Assembly: GCA_963739435.1 (NCBI GenBank)
Contig: CAVUAN010000022.1
Span: 62,001-126,000, forward strand
DNA from: CAVUAN01 sp963739435
GTDB lineage: Bacteria > Acidobacteriota > Thermoanaerobaculia > UBA5066 > Gp7-AA6
Direction: 5' to 3'
DNA length: 64,000 nt
Part shown: positions 39,587 to 47,192 of the stretch, one piece after another
Position numbering within the stretch: the stretch's first letter is position 1
How the letters are laid out: each line of letters opens with the position of its first letter
Notes under the pieces: generated by a model
The model's database searches: none
What the model was told of the DNA's origin: nothing
What the model saw: the letters and a program-made list of their open reading frames with translations, nothing else
Position numbers and translations under genes: made by a program

Positions 39587-39637
39587 CCCCATCGATGTAT
39601 CGCAGGCCGGTACTCCGGCCGAGAAACACCGATGGGG
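39587..39637. repeat. Nested hairpin element
   Basis: Outer arms CCCCATCG / CGATGGGG (8 bp) enclose an inner GGCCGG / CCGGCC stem with a TACT loop (39605-39620). A GGGGGC/GCCCCC stem lies just to the left and may act as the terminator of the propeller-like gene. The shape resembles REP-type or small structured elements. Confidence 0.5.
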
Positions 39638-39705
39638 TCGCACCCGACAGGACCCCGCAGGCCCGCCTGAAAGCCGAACGGGAACAACCTCCTGAGAACC
39701 TACAG

Positions 39706-41520
39706 CTAGCGGAGGCGGATGCGGGTCGTCGATCGGCTGGGAATGGAGGGCGTGCGCGAGCGGGCCCCCTTCCGGGTGAGCTCTCCGCAGCGAGCCGCCA
39801 GGATGTCGCCGTTCTTGCCGAACGCGACCAGACGGCCTCCCGCGAAGGCAACGCCGTACAGATCGTCGGTCGTCCGGGAGTCAAACGCCGTCCAGGAGGT
39901 CCCGTCCGGGCTCTCCAGGCGCAGCCCCTGCTCTCCCACCGCCACCCAGCGGTCGCCCGCCCAGGCGACGCCATAGAGCGCCCCCGAGACGCCGGCATTG
40001 CCGGCCGTCCACGTGACGGCGTCTGCGCTCGTGAAGACCGCGCCCGTGTCGCCCACGGCGAGGAAGCGGGACCCGTTCCAGGCCAGGTCGGTCAGGAAGC
40101 CGCCCGACTGGATGTAGCGCGGCGTCCAGTTGACGGCATCCGGGCTCGTGAAGACGAAGCGGGCCAGCGTCCCTCCGACAGCCACGTACTGCGAGCCGGT
40201 GAAGAGGATCCGGCTCAGGTTGTTCGGCAGGACCCCCGCCACGTGCGTCCAGGACATGCCGTCGGGGCTGGCGAGAACGTAGCCGTCGCCGCCGACCGCT
40301 ACGAACCGTGAGCCGTCCCACAGCACGTCCGTCAGCGGCTCCTGCGTCCCGGCGTCGTGCCGCGTCCAGTTGGTCCCGTCCGGGCTGGTCAGCACCGCCC
40401 CCTTCTCCCCCACGGCGACCCACCGGCCCGCTCCAAAGGCAACCCCCGAGAGCGAATTACCGATGCCCGTGGGCGCGAGAGTCCACGTGGCGGTGTCGGC
40501 GCTCGTCATCACCGCGCCGGCGACACCCACGGCTACGTACTTCCCGTCGGCCTGCGCCAGGCGGTAGACGCCATAGTGCAGGCCGGGCGTCCGGTTCGAC
40601 CAGGTGGCTCCGTCGCGGCTCGACAGGACGGTCCCCTTCTCCCCCACTGCGACCCACGACGCGCCGCTTCTCGCGACGCTGCGCAGGTTGCTCGTCGTGA
40701 CCGAAGCGCGCGGGCTCCAGGTCGAGCCGTCCGGGCTCCCCAAAATGAACCCGCCCGCGCCGACCGCCACGAAGTCGGTCCCCGTCCAGGCGATCGACGC
40801 CATCGGGGGCTGCATCCCGAGCGCGCGGCCGAACCACGCGTCGCCGTCCGGGCTCGTCAGGACGACGGACAGCGACGGGAACACGGATCCCCACACAACG
40901 AAGCGCGAGCCGTTCCAACCCACCGATGTCAGGTTCTCGACGGAGCTGTAGGGATTGCGCGTCCAGGAAGAGCCATCCGGGCTCGTCAGGATCGTGCCGG
41001 CATCGCCCACCGTGATGAAGCGCGAGCCGCTCCACAGCACGTCGTGCAGGGTCACGTCGACGCCGGAGTCGGTCAGGATCCACGTGGAGCCTTCGACGCT
41101 CGACGCGATCAAACCGCCGTCACCGACAGCGACGAGCCGGGACCCGCTCCACGCCAGGCGCTTCAGCGAGGCCGGCGTGCCTGCGAAAAACGGGGACCAG
41201 AGGAGACCGTCCGGGCTCGTGGCCACGGTGCCCGAGTCGCCGACCGCAACGAACTGCCCCCCGGTCCACGCCACGTCCCACAGGTCCGCCCGCATACGCG
41301 TGATCCGCGCCGTCCACGTGTCGCCGTCCGGGCTCGTCATCACCGCGCCGCCGCCCCCGACGGCGACGAACTGGCCGTTGCCCCAGGCAACGCCGTTCAA
41401 GCGATTGCCCTGCGGCTGAGGATTGGCCCAGGACCAGTCTCCGCAGGATTGCGCGAAAGCTGGACGGCCGAGGAGAGCGAGGAGAATGGCGAGGCAGGCG
41501 AGGCGGCAGGCTCTGGACAT
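39706..41520 (-). CDS. Secreted protein of 14 repeats, propeller-like
   Basis: A 604-residue exported protein (signal peptide ending near AFA, residue 23). The mature part is about 14 copies of a 39-residue repeat with the pattern L-x-x-V-A-W-x-G-x-R-F-V-A-V-G-x-x-G-x-V-x-T-S-P-D-G-x-x-W-T, covering residues about 41-585, then a basic, Ser/Thr-rich tail. Such repeats build beta-propellers (YCF48/BNR/kelch-like). Fourteen could give two seven-bladed propellers. Substrate or binding partner unknown. The 52 bp before the ATG (41521-41572) hold the end of the LolC/E-like gene. Confidence 0.85.
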   Translation of the reverse strand: MSRACRLACLAILLALLGRPAFAQSCGDWSWANPQPQGNRLNGVAWGNGQFVAVGGGGAVMTSPDGDTWTARITRMRADLWDVAWTGGQFVAVGDSGTVATSPDGLLWSPFFAGTPASLKRLAWSGSRLVAVGDGGLIASSVEGSTWILTDSGVDVTLHDVLWSGSRFITVGDAGTILTSPDGSSWTRNPYSSVENLTSVGWNGSRFVVWGSVFPSLSVVLTSPDGDAWFGRALGMQPPMASIAWTGTDFVAVGAGGFILGSPDGSTWSPRASVTTSNLRSVARSGASWVAVGEKGTVLSSRDGATWSNRTPGLHYGVYRLAQADGKYVAVGVAGAVMTSADTATWTLAPTGIGNSLSGVAFGAGRWVAVGEKGAVLTSPDGTNWTRHDAGTQEPLTDVLWDGSRFVAVGGDGYVLASPDGMSWTHVAGVLPNNLSRILFTGSQYVAVGGTLARFVFTSPDAVNWTPRYIQSGGFLTDLAWNGSRFLAVGDTGAVFTSADAVTWTAGNAGVSGALYGVAWAGDRWVAVGEQGLRLESPDGTSWTAFDSRTTDDLYGVAFAGGRLVAFGKNGDILAARCGELTRKGARSRTPSIPSRSTTRIRLR

Positions 41521-41572
41521 GGGGACCTCCGGAATGCCGATTATACGGCTGGCCCCCGGTTATGCCTCCCAA

Positions 41573-42823
41573 TCATTCATATCGAAGAGCCTCGGCCAGG
41601 TCGACTCTGGCGGCGCGGCGGGCGGGGACCCAGGAGGCGAGCAGGATCGTCAGGGCGGAAAAGACGACGATGGCGGCAATGTCGGCCGCCCGCACCTTGA
41701 AGGGCAGGAACGAAACGAAGTAGATCTCGGCGACGCCCGGCGGAAAGGACAGCAGACGCGCGGCCGTGGCGCCCCGGCAGATCAAAGCTCCGAGTGCGAC
41801 CCCGGCGGCGACACCCGTCCCCCCCAGCAGGAGGCCCAGCCAGAGAAAGAGCCGCGAAAAGAACCGCGGCTCGGCCCCGAGGACCGCGAGCACGGCGATG
41901 TCGCGCTTCTTTTCCTGGACCGTCATGACGAGCGTCGCCACGATGTTGAACGTCGAGACCGCCACGATCAGCCCGATGACGAGGAAGAGCGTCGTCTGCT
42001 GGATCGTGAGAGCCGCAAAGAGACCCCCGTTCATCGAGCGCCAGTCCGACACGGAGAAGCCTCGCCCGGCGGCCGCATCGATCGCGCGCGCTGCGCCCTC
42101 GGGGTCCTGCAAGCCATCCAGCTTGACCTCCACGATGTTGGCGTCCCGCTCCATGTGAACGAGGGCCCGCAGGGCTTCGCGGTCGCAATAGACCCACTGG
42201 GCGTCGTACTCGAAGAAATTGGTCCGGAAGATCCGGCTGACGCGAAACGTCCCGCTGCGCGGCACGAAACGCGGGCCCTCTCCCGAACTATCCGGGGCCG
42301 AGAGCGTGATCAACGCTCCCTCCGAAACATCCAGGCGGCGGGCGAGCTCCGCTCCGATGGCGGCCCCCGGCGGCTCCCCCGGCCCGCCCCGCGAAAGCGC
42401 GCGCGCGACGTCGGGAACATAGCGGCCGAGCTCGGAGACGCGAGCCTCGGCTGCAGCGTCCACTCCCTTGATCACGGCGTCGACGCCGTCGGGCGTCGCG
42501 GCCGAAGACGCGAGGCCGGCCTGGTAGATGACGCGCGCCGTGCCCTTGACCCGCGGCACGGCGGCCAGCCGCCTCTCGAGAGCGGCCGTGTCGGGCGGCC
42601 CGTCGGCGCCGCCGTAGAGCGGGAACACGACGACCTCCGCGTTCGAGCCAATGAGCTTGTCGCGAATCTCGGTCCGGTATCCCGTGAGCAGGCCCATCGC
42701 CACGACGAGAGCCGCCACGCCGAGGGCGATACCAGAAATCGAGAGAAGCGATACCGAGGAGACGAGCTTCGAGGGGCGCGACTTTGCGTAGCGCAACGCC
42801 GCCGCAAGCTCCAACGGGATCAT
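41573..42823 (-). CDS. LolC/LolE-type lipoprotein-release ABC transporter permease
   Basis: A 416-residue protein with the LolC/E layout: one N-terminal membrane helix (SLLSISGIALGVAALVVAMG), a periplasmic domain (residues about 50-265), then three helices (TTLFLVIGLIVAVSTFNIVA; EKKRDIAVLAVLGA loop; end WVPARRAARVDLAEALRYE). It releases lipoproteins from the inner membrane to LolA with LolD, which is not in the window. The ATG overlaps the carA stop. Confidence 0.88.
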   Translation of the reverse strand: MIPLELAAALRYAKSRPSKLVSSVSLLSISGIALGVAALVVAMGLLTGYRTEIRDKLIGSNAEVVVFPLYGGADGPPDTAALERRLAAVPRVKGTARVIYQAGLASSAATPDGVDAVIKGVDAAAEARVSELGRYVPDVARALSRGGPGEPPGAAIGAELARRLDVSEGALITLSAPDSSGEGPRFVPRSGTFRVSRIFRTNFFEYDAQWVYCDREALRALVHMERDANIVEVKLDGLQDPEGAARAIDAAAGRGFSVSDWRSMNGGLFAALTIQQTTLFLVIGLIVAVSTFNIVATLVMTVQEKKRDIAVLAVLGAEPRFFSRLFLWLGLLLGGTGVAAGVALGALICRGATAARLLSFPPGVAEIYFVSFLPFKVRAADIAAIVVFSALTILLASWVPARRAARVDLAEALRYE

Positions 42824-43905
42824 TCCCGCCGCTTCTCCATGTCCGCGATGAACGGCTCGAACAGGTCGTTGGCGTCGTGCGGGCCGGGCGCAGCCTCCGG
42901 GTGGTACTGCACGGCGAAAATCGGCAGCGTCCGGTGGCGGAAACCCTCGAGGGTCTGGTCGTTCAGGTTCCAGTGGGTCGCCTCGATGGCGGCGGGCAGG
43001 GCGCTGCCGTCCACCGCGAAGCCGTGATTCTGCGACGTGATCGACACTGCTCCCGAGCGCGAGTCCCGGACGGGGTGGTTGGCCCCGCGGTGCCCGAACT
43101 TGAGCTTGAAGGTCCGGCCGCCCAGGGCGTGGCCGAGCAGCTGGTGGCCGAGGCAGATTCCGAAGATCGGCTTTCCCGTCGCGGCGAGCTTCTCAATTGT
43201 CGCAATGGGGCCTGCCAGCGCGGCCGGATCGCCGGGGCCATTGGAAAGGAAGATCCCGTCCGGGCGGTCTTCCAGAATCGACTGCGCCGAGGCGGTGGCC
43301 GGAAAAACCGTCACGCGGCAGCCCGCGCGGTTCAAGAGCCGGACGATGTTGCGCTTCATGCCGAAGTCGATCGCGGCCACGCGGTAACGATCAGAGACCC
43401 CCGGGTGGACGGACATCTCCGTCGGCGAAACCGAAAGGGCGAGGTCGCTGCCCTCCATGAGCGGCGATGCCCGCACGCGGCGCAGCAGCTCCTGCTCGTC
43501 GTCGATCTCGGTCGACACGCCTGCGCGCATGGCACCCTCGGTGCGCAGCCGCCGCACGAGCGAGCGGGTGTCGAGCCCATGCAATCCCGTGACGCCGGAG
43601 CGGGAGAGGTAACCCGCCAGGCTCTCCTCCCCGGCCGTGCCGCTCCAGCGCTCCGGAAAGTCGCGCGCCACGAACCCGGCGACGTGGACGCGCTCCGACT
43701 CCGCGTCGTCGGCACGGATGCCGTAGTTGCCGATGTGCGCTGCCGTCATGATGACGATCTGGCCGGCGTAGGACGGGTCGGTCAAGACCTCCTGGTAGCC
43801 GCTCATCGCCGTGTTGAAGACGAGCTCGCCGAAAGACGTCCCGGGCCGGCCGATCGCATCGCCCCGGCAGACCGTCCCGTCCTCGAGAACCAGCAGCCCC
43901 TTCAA
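42820..43905 (-). CDS. carA: Carbamoyl phosphate synthase small (glutaminase) subunit
   Basis: A 361-residue protein from TTG 43905, whose TTGA overlaps the stop of the DAHP synthase gene. It has LVLEDGTVCRGDAIG at the start, and the class-I glutaminase motifs GICLGHQLLGHALGG (nucleophile Cys) and VQYHPEAAPGPHD (His/Glu). It supplies ammonia to CarB. Placement between an aromatic-amino-acid gene and a lipoprotein transport gene, away from carB, is unusual. Confidence 0.93.
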   Translation of the reverse strand: MKGLLVLEDGTVCRGDAIGRPGTSFGELVFNTAMSGYQEVLTDPSYAGQIVIMTAAHIGNYGIRADDAESERVHVAGFVARDFPERWSGTAGEESLAGYLSRSGVTGLHGLDTRSLVRRLRTEGAMRAGVSTEIDDEQELLRRVRASPLMEGSDLALSVSPTEMSVHPGVSDRYRVAAIDFGMKRNIVRLLNRAGCRVTVFPATASAQSILEDRPDGIFLSNGPGDPAALAGPIATIEKLAATGKPIFGICLGHQLLGHALGGRTFKLKFGHRGANHPVRDSRSGAVSITSQNHGFAVDGSALPAAIEATHWNLNDQTLEGFRHRTLPIFAVQYHPEAAPGPHDANDLFEPFIADMEKRRE

Positions 43906-44915
43906 ACCACTCGCCCCACGACCGGAGCCAGAGCAACCGCTTCGTTGACCAGCGTCGCGAACATCTCCGGAACGATCGCCTGCGGGCCGTCGGAGAGGGC
44001 GGCCTCGGGGTTGTTGTGCACCTCGACGATCAGCCCGTCGGCGCCGACTGCGATCGCGGCCCGCGAGAGCGGCAGCACTTTCTGCCGCTTCCCGGTTCCG
44101 TGCGAGGGGTCGACCAGTATCGGCAGGTGCGAGATCCTGTGCACGTAGGGGATCGCCGAGAGGTCGAGCGTGTTGCGTGTGTGGTCCGCGAATGTCCGAA
44201 CGCCCCGCTCGCAGAGGATGACCTCGTAGTTGCCTTCCGAGAGAAGGTATTCGGCCGAGAGCAGCAGCTCCTCGATCGTGGCCGCCATGCCCCGCTTCAG
44301 GAGCACCGGCTTGCGCAAGCGGCCGACGCGCTTCAAGAGCGCGAAGTTCTGCATATTGCGCGCTCCGATCTGAAGGCAATCGGCGTGCTCGGCCACGATG
44401 TCGACGTCCTCCGTATCGAGCACCTCGGTGACGACCGGAAGGCCCGTCTCCGCGCGGACCTTCGACAGGATCTTCAGGCCCTCCCGGCCGAGGCCCTGGA
44501 AGGAGTAGGGCGAAGTGCGCGGCTTGAACGCGCCGCCGCGAAAGATGCTGGCGCCGGCTTTCTTCACGGCCAGGCCAATGGCGATGGCCATCGCCTCGGA
44601 CTCGATCGCGCAGGGACCAGCCACCAGGGCCAGGCGCTGCCCGCCCACCGGCACGCCGCCCACCGACACGACCGTGTTCTCGCGCTTGGCTTCGCGCGAC
44701 ACGAGCTTGTAGGGCGCCGAGACGGGGATCACCTCGAGAACGCCCGGCAGGTTTTCGAAAACACCCGGCTCGACCATGCCCTTGTTTCCGGTGATGCCGA
44801 TGGCCGTGCGTTGGGCTCCGGGAATGGGATGGGCCTGGAGGCCCAGGCGTGTCACGGTTTCGACGACGCGCCGCACGTCCTCCGGCGCCGCTGCGGCGTC
44901 CATGACGATCAACAT
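43902..44915 (-). CDS. aroF: 3-deoxy-7-phosphoheptulonate (DAHP) synthase, AroF/AroG-Ibeta type
   Basis: A 337-residue enzyme with an N-terminal ferredoxin-like domain (residues 1-70) and a TIM barrel. Landmarks are ALVAGPCAIES, GGAFKPRTSPYSFQGLG, QIGARNMQNFALL, KRGMAATIEE and LPILVDPSHGTGKR, as in the short type I-beta enzymes. It condenses phosphoenolpyruvate and erythrose-4-phosphate, the first step of the shikimate pathway. It is divergent from the gene at 44942 with only 26 bp between starts, so the promoters overlap. Confidence 0.93.
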   Translation of the reverse strand: MLIVMDAAAAPEDVRRVVETVTRLGLQAHPIPGAQRTAIGITGNKGMVEPGVFENLPGVLEVIPVSAPYKLVSREAKRENTVVSVGGVPVGGQRLALVAGPCAIESEAMAIAIGLAVKKAGASIFRGGAFKPRTSPYSFQGLGREGLKILSKVRAETGLPVVTEVLDTEDVDIVAEHADCLQIGARNMQNFALLKRVGRLRKPVLLKRGMAATIEELLLSAEYLLSEGNYEVILCERGVRTFADHTRNTLDLSAIPYVHRISHLPILVDPSHGTGKRQKVLPLSRAAIAVGADGLIVEVHNNPEAALSDGPQAIVPEMFATLVNEAVALAPVVGRVV

Positions 44916-44941
44916 CGGGGTGCTATCATAGGCGGTCAGCC

Positions 44942-45682
44942 ATGAAACACATCGCGCGATTCGCTCTCCTGGCGCTCGCTCTCGCGCTCGCCGCCTCCCC
45001 GGCCCTTGCCTACGTCGTCAAGCTGAAGGACGGGACGCTCATCTTTGCCCGCACGGCGTACACCGTCAAAGGGACCAAGGCGATCATCACCCTCGAGAAC
45101 GGAACCGTCACGCAGACCGACCTCGAGAAGGTCGACGTCCAGGGCACGATCGACTACAACGAGAAGTACAAGGGCAATGTCATCGGCATCGACACGATCG
45201 ACGCGCAGACCCTCCAGACGCCCCAGTCGACGCCGATTCCGCAGCCGAGGTTGGGGGACTACATCCGTGAGCGGAAGGCGCAGCAGATCAAGCCCCTGGC
45301 GACGCCCAACAACCATGCCGGGGCGGAGGCCCCCGCCGCCGGCCAGAACTGGGGCTCCGTCGACCAACCCGTGCAGCTGGCCTTCTCCAAGTTCTTCGAC
45401 GGGGCGGGCATCACCCAGTACCGTCTGACCAACTACCGGGGCAAGCTCCGCCTCCTCACGACTGCCAACTCCGAGGAAGCGGTCTTCAACGGACTGTCCG
45501 CTGCCGCGCGCGCCGTTGCCGATCTCAACGCCAAGGGCCACGACGTGACGCTCGAAGTCGTCCTGACGACGTCCGGCGGCGAGTCCGGCGGCACCTTCGT
45601 GCTGACGCCGGAGCAGGCCCGCCTGCTGGTCAACGGGCAGATCACGGTGGCCGACTTCTTCGTCCGAAACGTCATCCTCTAG
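44942..45682 (+). CDS. Exported protein of unknown function
   Basis: A 246-residue protein with a signal peptide (MKHIARFALLALALALAASP, cleavage near ALA at 23), then KLKDGTLIFARTAYTVKGTK, a beta-hairpin-rich start often seen in small periplasmic proteins, then a Gln/Pro-rich linker (residues about 90-120) and an alpha/beta domain to the end. No family recognised. Its TAG stop lies exactly at the left end of a MITE-like element, so the natural end may have been altered. Confidence 0.7.
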   Translation: MKHIARFALLALALALAASPALAYVVKLKDGTLIFARTAYTVKGTKAIITLENGTVTQTDLEKVDVQGTIDYNEKYKGNVIGIDTIDAQTLQTPQSTPIPQPRLGDYIRERKAQQIKPLATPNNHAGAEAPAAGQNWGSVDQPVQLAFSKFFDGAGITQYRLTNYRGKLRLLTTANSEEAVFNGLSAAARAVADLNAKGHDVTLEVVLTTSGGESGGTFVLTPEQARLLVNGQITVADFFVRNVIL

Positions 45683-45918
45683 CCCGGATTATTCACGGAC
45701 ACCCGGCCGAAACATCTGCAGGGAATCGCGCCTAAAGGGCTTGTTGATGGAACGATCTTGACAAGTCGAGGTATAACTTGTCCGCGACGGATATCTTTCG
45801 TCCGGACAAGGAAGCGCGACGACGGCGACGCCTCAGTGCATCGCAGAGGAGCGCTGACGCGGTCCGGACGGAAGAGATCCGAGCGGCGGCCGGAGTCGTT
45901 CGTGAATAATGCGGGCTA
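45680..45918. mobile_element. Candidate MITE with 21-bp terminal inverted repeats and TA ends
   Basis: The sequence at 45680-45700 (TAGCCCGGATTATTCACGG plus AC) matches the reverse complement of 45898-45918 at 19 of 21 positions. Both ends begin with TA, as expected for a Tc1/mariner- or IS630-type insertion with TA duplication. The 239-bp interior has no gene, but contains a GACAAGT/ACTTGTC repeat (45760-45782). This is a non-autonomous element or an IS remnant; no transposase is in the window. Confidence 0.6.
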
Positions 45919-45958
45919 TACCGACAGGGCCTGAGCCGAAAGGCGAGAAGGAGAGCCC

Positions 45959-46399
45959 ATGGCCGAGAAGGTTCCGCAGACCTATGCGAACCACCGCCGA
46001 TTCGTTCCTCTGTACCACTTCGTCTCGTCCGCCATTCTCATCGTCAACCAGGTGTGGTCGATCGTGCGGCTCGTGCGCACCCCTTCCTGGGAAACGGGCT
46101 TCGGCGTGCTCCTCGCCTTCGCGCTGCTTTGCGTCTTCTGGTACGCGCGCACGTTCCCTCTGAAGGTGCAGGACCGCCTCATCCGCCTCGAGATGAAGTT
46201 GCGGCTGCAACACATCCTCCCGCCGGACCTCAAGGCGCGGATATCGGACCTGACGCCCGAACAGCTGATCGGCCTGCGGTTCGCGAGCGACGGCGAGATG
46301 ACCGACCTCATCCGCGACGTCCTGGCAAACAATATCCAGGACCGCGAGACGATCAAGAAGAAGATCAAGGACTGGAAGGCGGACGACTTCCGCGCCTGA
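45959..46399 (+). CDS. DUF6526-like membrane protein
   Basis: A 146-residue protein beginning MAEKVPQTYANHRRFVPLYH with two membrane helices (about residues 19-38 and 46-65), then a soluble, charged C-terminal half (RLQHILPPDLKARISDLTPE, IKKKIKDWKADDFRA). I recall this pattern as the DUF6526 family, of unknown function, common in Acidobacteriota. A GAAGGAGAG site precedes the ATG. It is convergent with the next gene. Confidence 0.72.
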   Translation: MAEKVPQTYANHRRFVPLYHFVSSAILIVNQVWSIVRLVRTPSWETGFGVLLAFALLCVFWYARTFPLKVQDRLIRLEMKLRLQHILPPDLKARISDLTPEQLIGLRFASDGEMTDLIRDVLANNIQDRETIKKKIKDWKADDFRA

Positions 46400-46407
46400 A
46401 GAATTGG

Positions 46408-46463
46408 TTCATTGGTTCATTGATTCATTTGTTCATTGAGTCAACGATTCAATGATTCAATTC
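46408..46463. repeat. AT-rich 8-bp tandem repeat (TTCATTGR)
   Basis: Seven units of eight bases (TTCATTGG, TTCATTGA, TTCATTTG, TTCATTGA, GTCAACGA, TTCAATGA, TTCAATTC) fill the gap between two convergent genes. The later units are partly the reverse complement of the earlier ones, so a hairpin is possible. Its AT content stands out in this GC-rich DNA. Confidence 0.75.
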
Positions 46464-46467
46464 CCCA

Positions 46468-46785
46468 TCACTCAATCTCCTTGACCGGCGTCAGGTAGTA
46501 CCGCGCGTCTTCGCCGACGTGCTTTCGGAATCGGTCGGAAAACGACACGACCTCCCCCGCCGTCTCGTCCGCAAAGATTCTCTCCACGCGATGCAGCGGG
46601 AAAAACACGGTGGCCGGGTGAGACGAGATCGGCTCCTTGCGCGAGATCTCGCGCAGCCAGTCCTCGAAGGCCTCGAGCGTCAGGCCGCGCACGGTGACAC
46701 CGGAGGCGGATTCCGAGCGCAGGATCCCCCAGAACTTCTCCCGCGGGTTCACGAGATGAACGAGGACGAAAGACCCCAGCTCCAT
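46468..46785 (-). CDS. Hypothetical protein, 105 residues
   Basis: A 105-residue soluble protein (MELGSFVLVHLVNPREKFWG, LRSESASGVTVRGLTLEAFE, FPLHRVERIFADE). The beta-rich N-terminal half suggests a small SH3-like or Sm-like fold, but I recognise no family. Its ATG coincides with the stop of the methylmalonyl-CoA epimerase gene, on the same strand, so it is in that operon. Similar small proteins are found next to mce in other genomes, by memory only. Confidence 0.68.
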   Translation of the reverse strand: MELGSFVLVHLVNPREKFWGILRSESASGVTVRGLTLEAFEDWLREISRKEPISSHPATVFFPLHRVERIFADETAGEVVSFSDRFRKHVGEDARYYLTPVKEIE

Positions 46786-47192
46786 CAGCGCTTCACGCTC
46801 TCGGCAAGCTCGATCAAGACGCCGCCTCCCGCTTCCGGGTGCAGGAATGCGACCCGCTTGCCGGACGCGCCGGTGACCGGCTGCCGGTGGATGAGCCGGA
46901 AGCCCTTCGCGGAAAGATCCGCCAGGGCCGCCTCGATGTCCTCGACGCCGAAGCAGACATGGTGGATTCCGGGCCCGCGCTTGCCGAGAAACTTGCCGAC
47001 GGGAGAATCCGCGGTCAAGGGCTCGAGCAGCTCGATCGAGCTCTCCCCGACGGGCAGAAAGGCGGTCCGGACTCCCTGCGAGGCCACCTCTTCCCGGTGG
47101 GTCTCCGAGATCCCCAGCGCCCGGTAGACGGCCAGGGCCTCTTCGATCGAGTCGACGGCCACGCCGAGGTGGTCGATCTTGTAGGCACTCAT
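46785..47192 (-). CDS. mce: Methylmalonyl-CoA epimerase
   Basis: A 135-residue VOC-fold protein: KIDHLGVAVDSIEEAL at the start (metal-ligand His), SSIELLEPL, GIHHVCFGVEDIEAAL (second His) and the closing Glu in GVLIELAE. It converts (S)- to (R)-methylmalonyl-CoA. It is followed by the hypothetical gene and preceded by meaB with no gap, so propionyl-CoA or branched-chain catabolism is likely. The mutase itself is outside the window. Confidence 0.92.
   Translation of the reverse strand: MSAYKIDHLGVAVDSIEEALAVYRALGISETHREEVASQGVRTAFLPVGESSIELLEPLTADSPVGKFLGKRGPGIHHVCFGVEDIEAALADLSAKGFRLIHRQPVTGASGKRVAFLHPEAGGGVLIELAESVKR

Larger units (their letters stand above)
39293..39705. other. 413-bp non-coding region with structured repeats
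   Basis: No gene is supported here. It lies between carB and the propeller-like gene, both on the - strand, so it contains the carB 5' region. It holds a 20-bp inverted repeat (39366-39385 with 39509-39528) and a separate nested hairpin (39587-39637). Upstream of carB near 39300-39360 is a T-rich stretch (TTTTTCG, TTTGTTTTCA) that may include the promoter. Confidence 0.7.

Noticed and set aside
45758..45777. TTGACA with a nearby TATAAC as a promoter inside the MITE-like element
   Set aside because: The two boxes are only about 8 bases apart, not 16-18, so a sigma-70 promoter is not supported.
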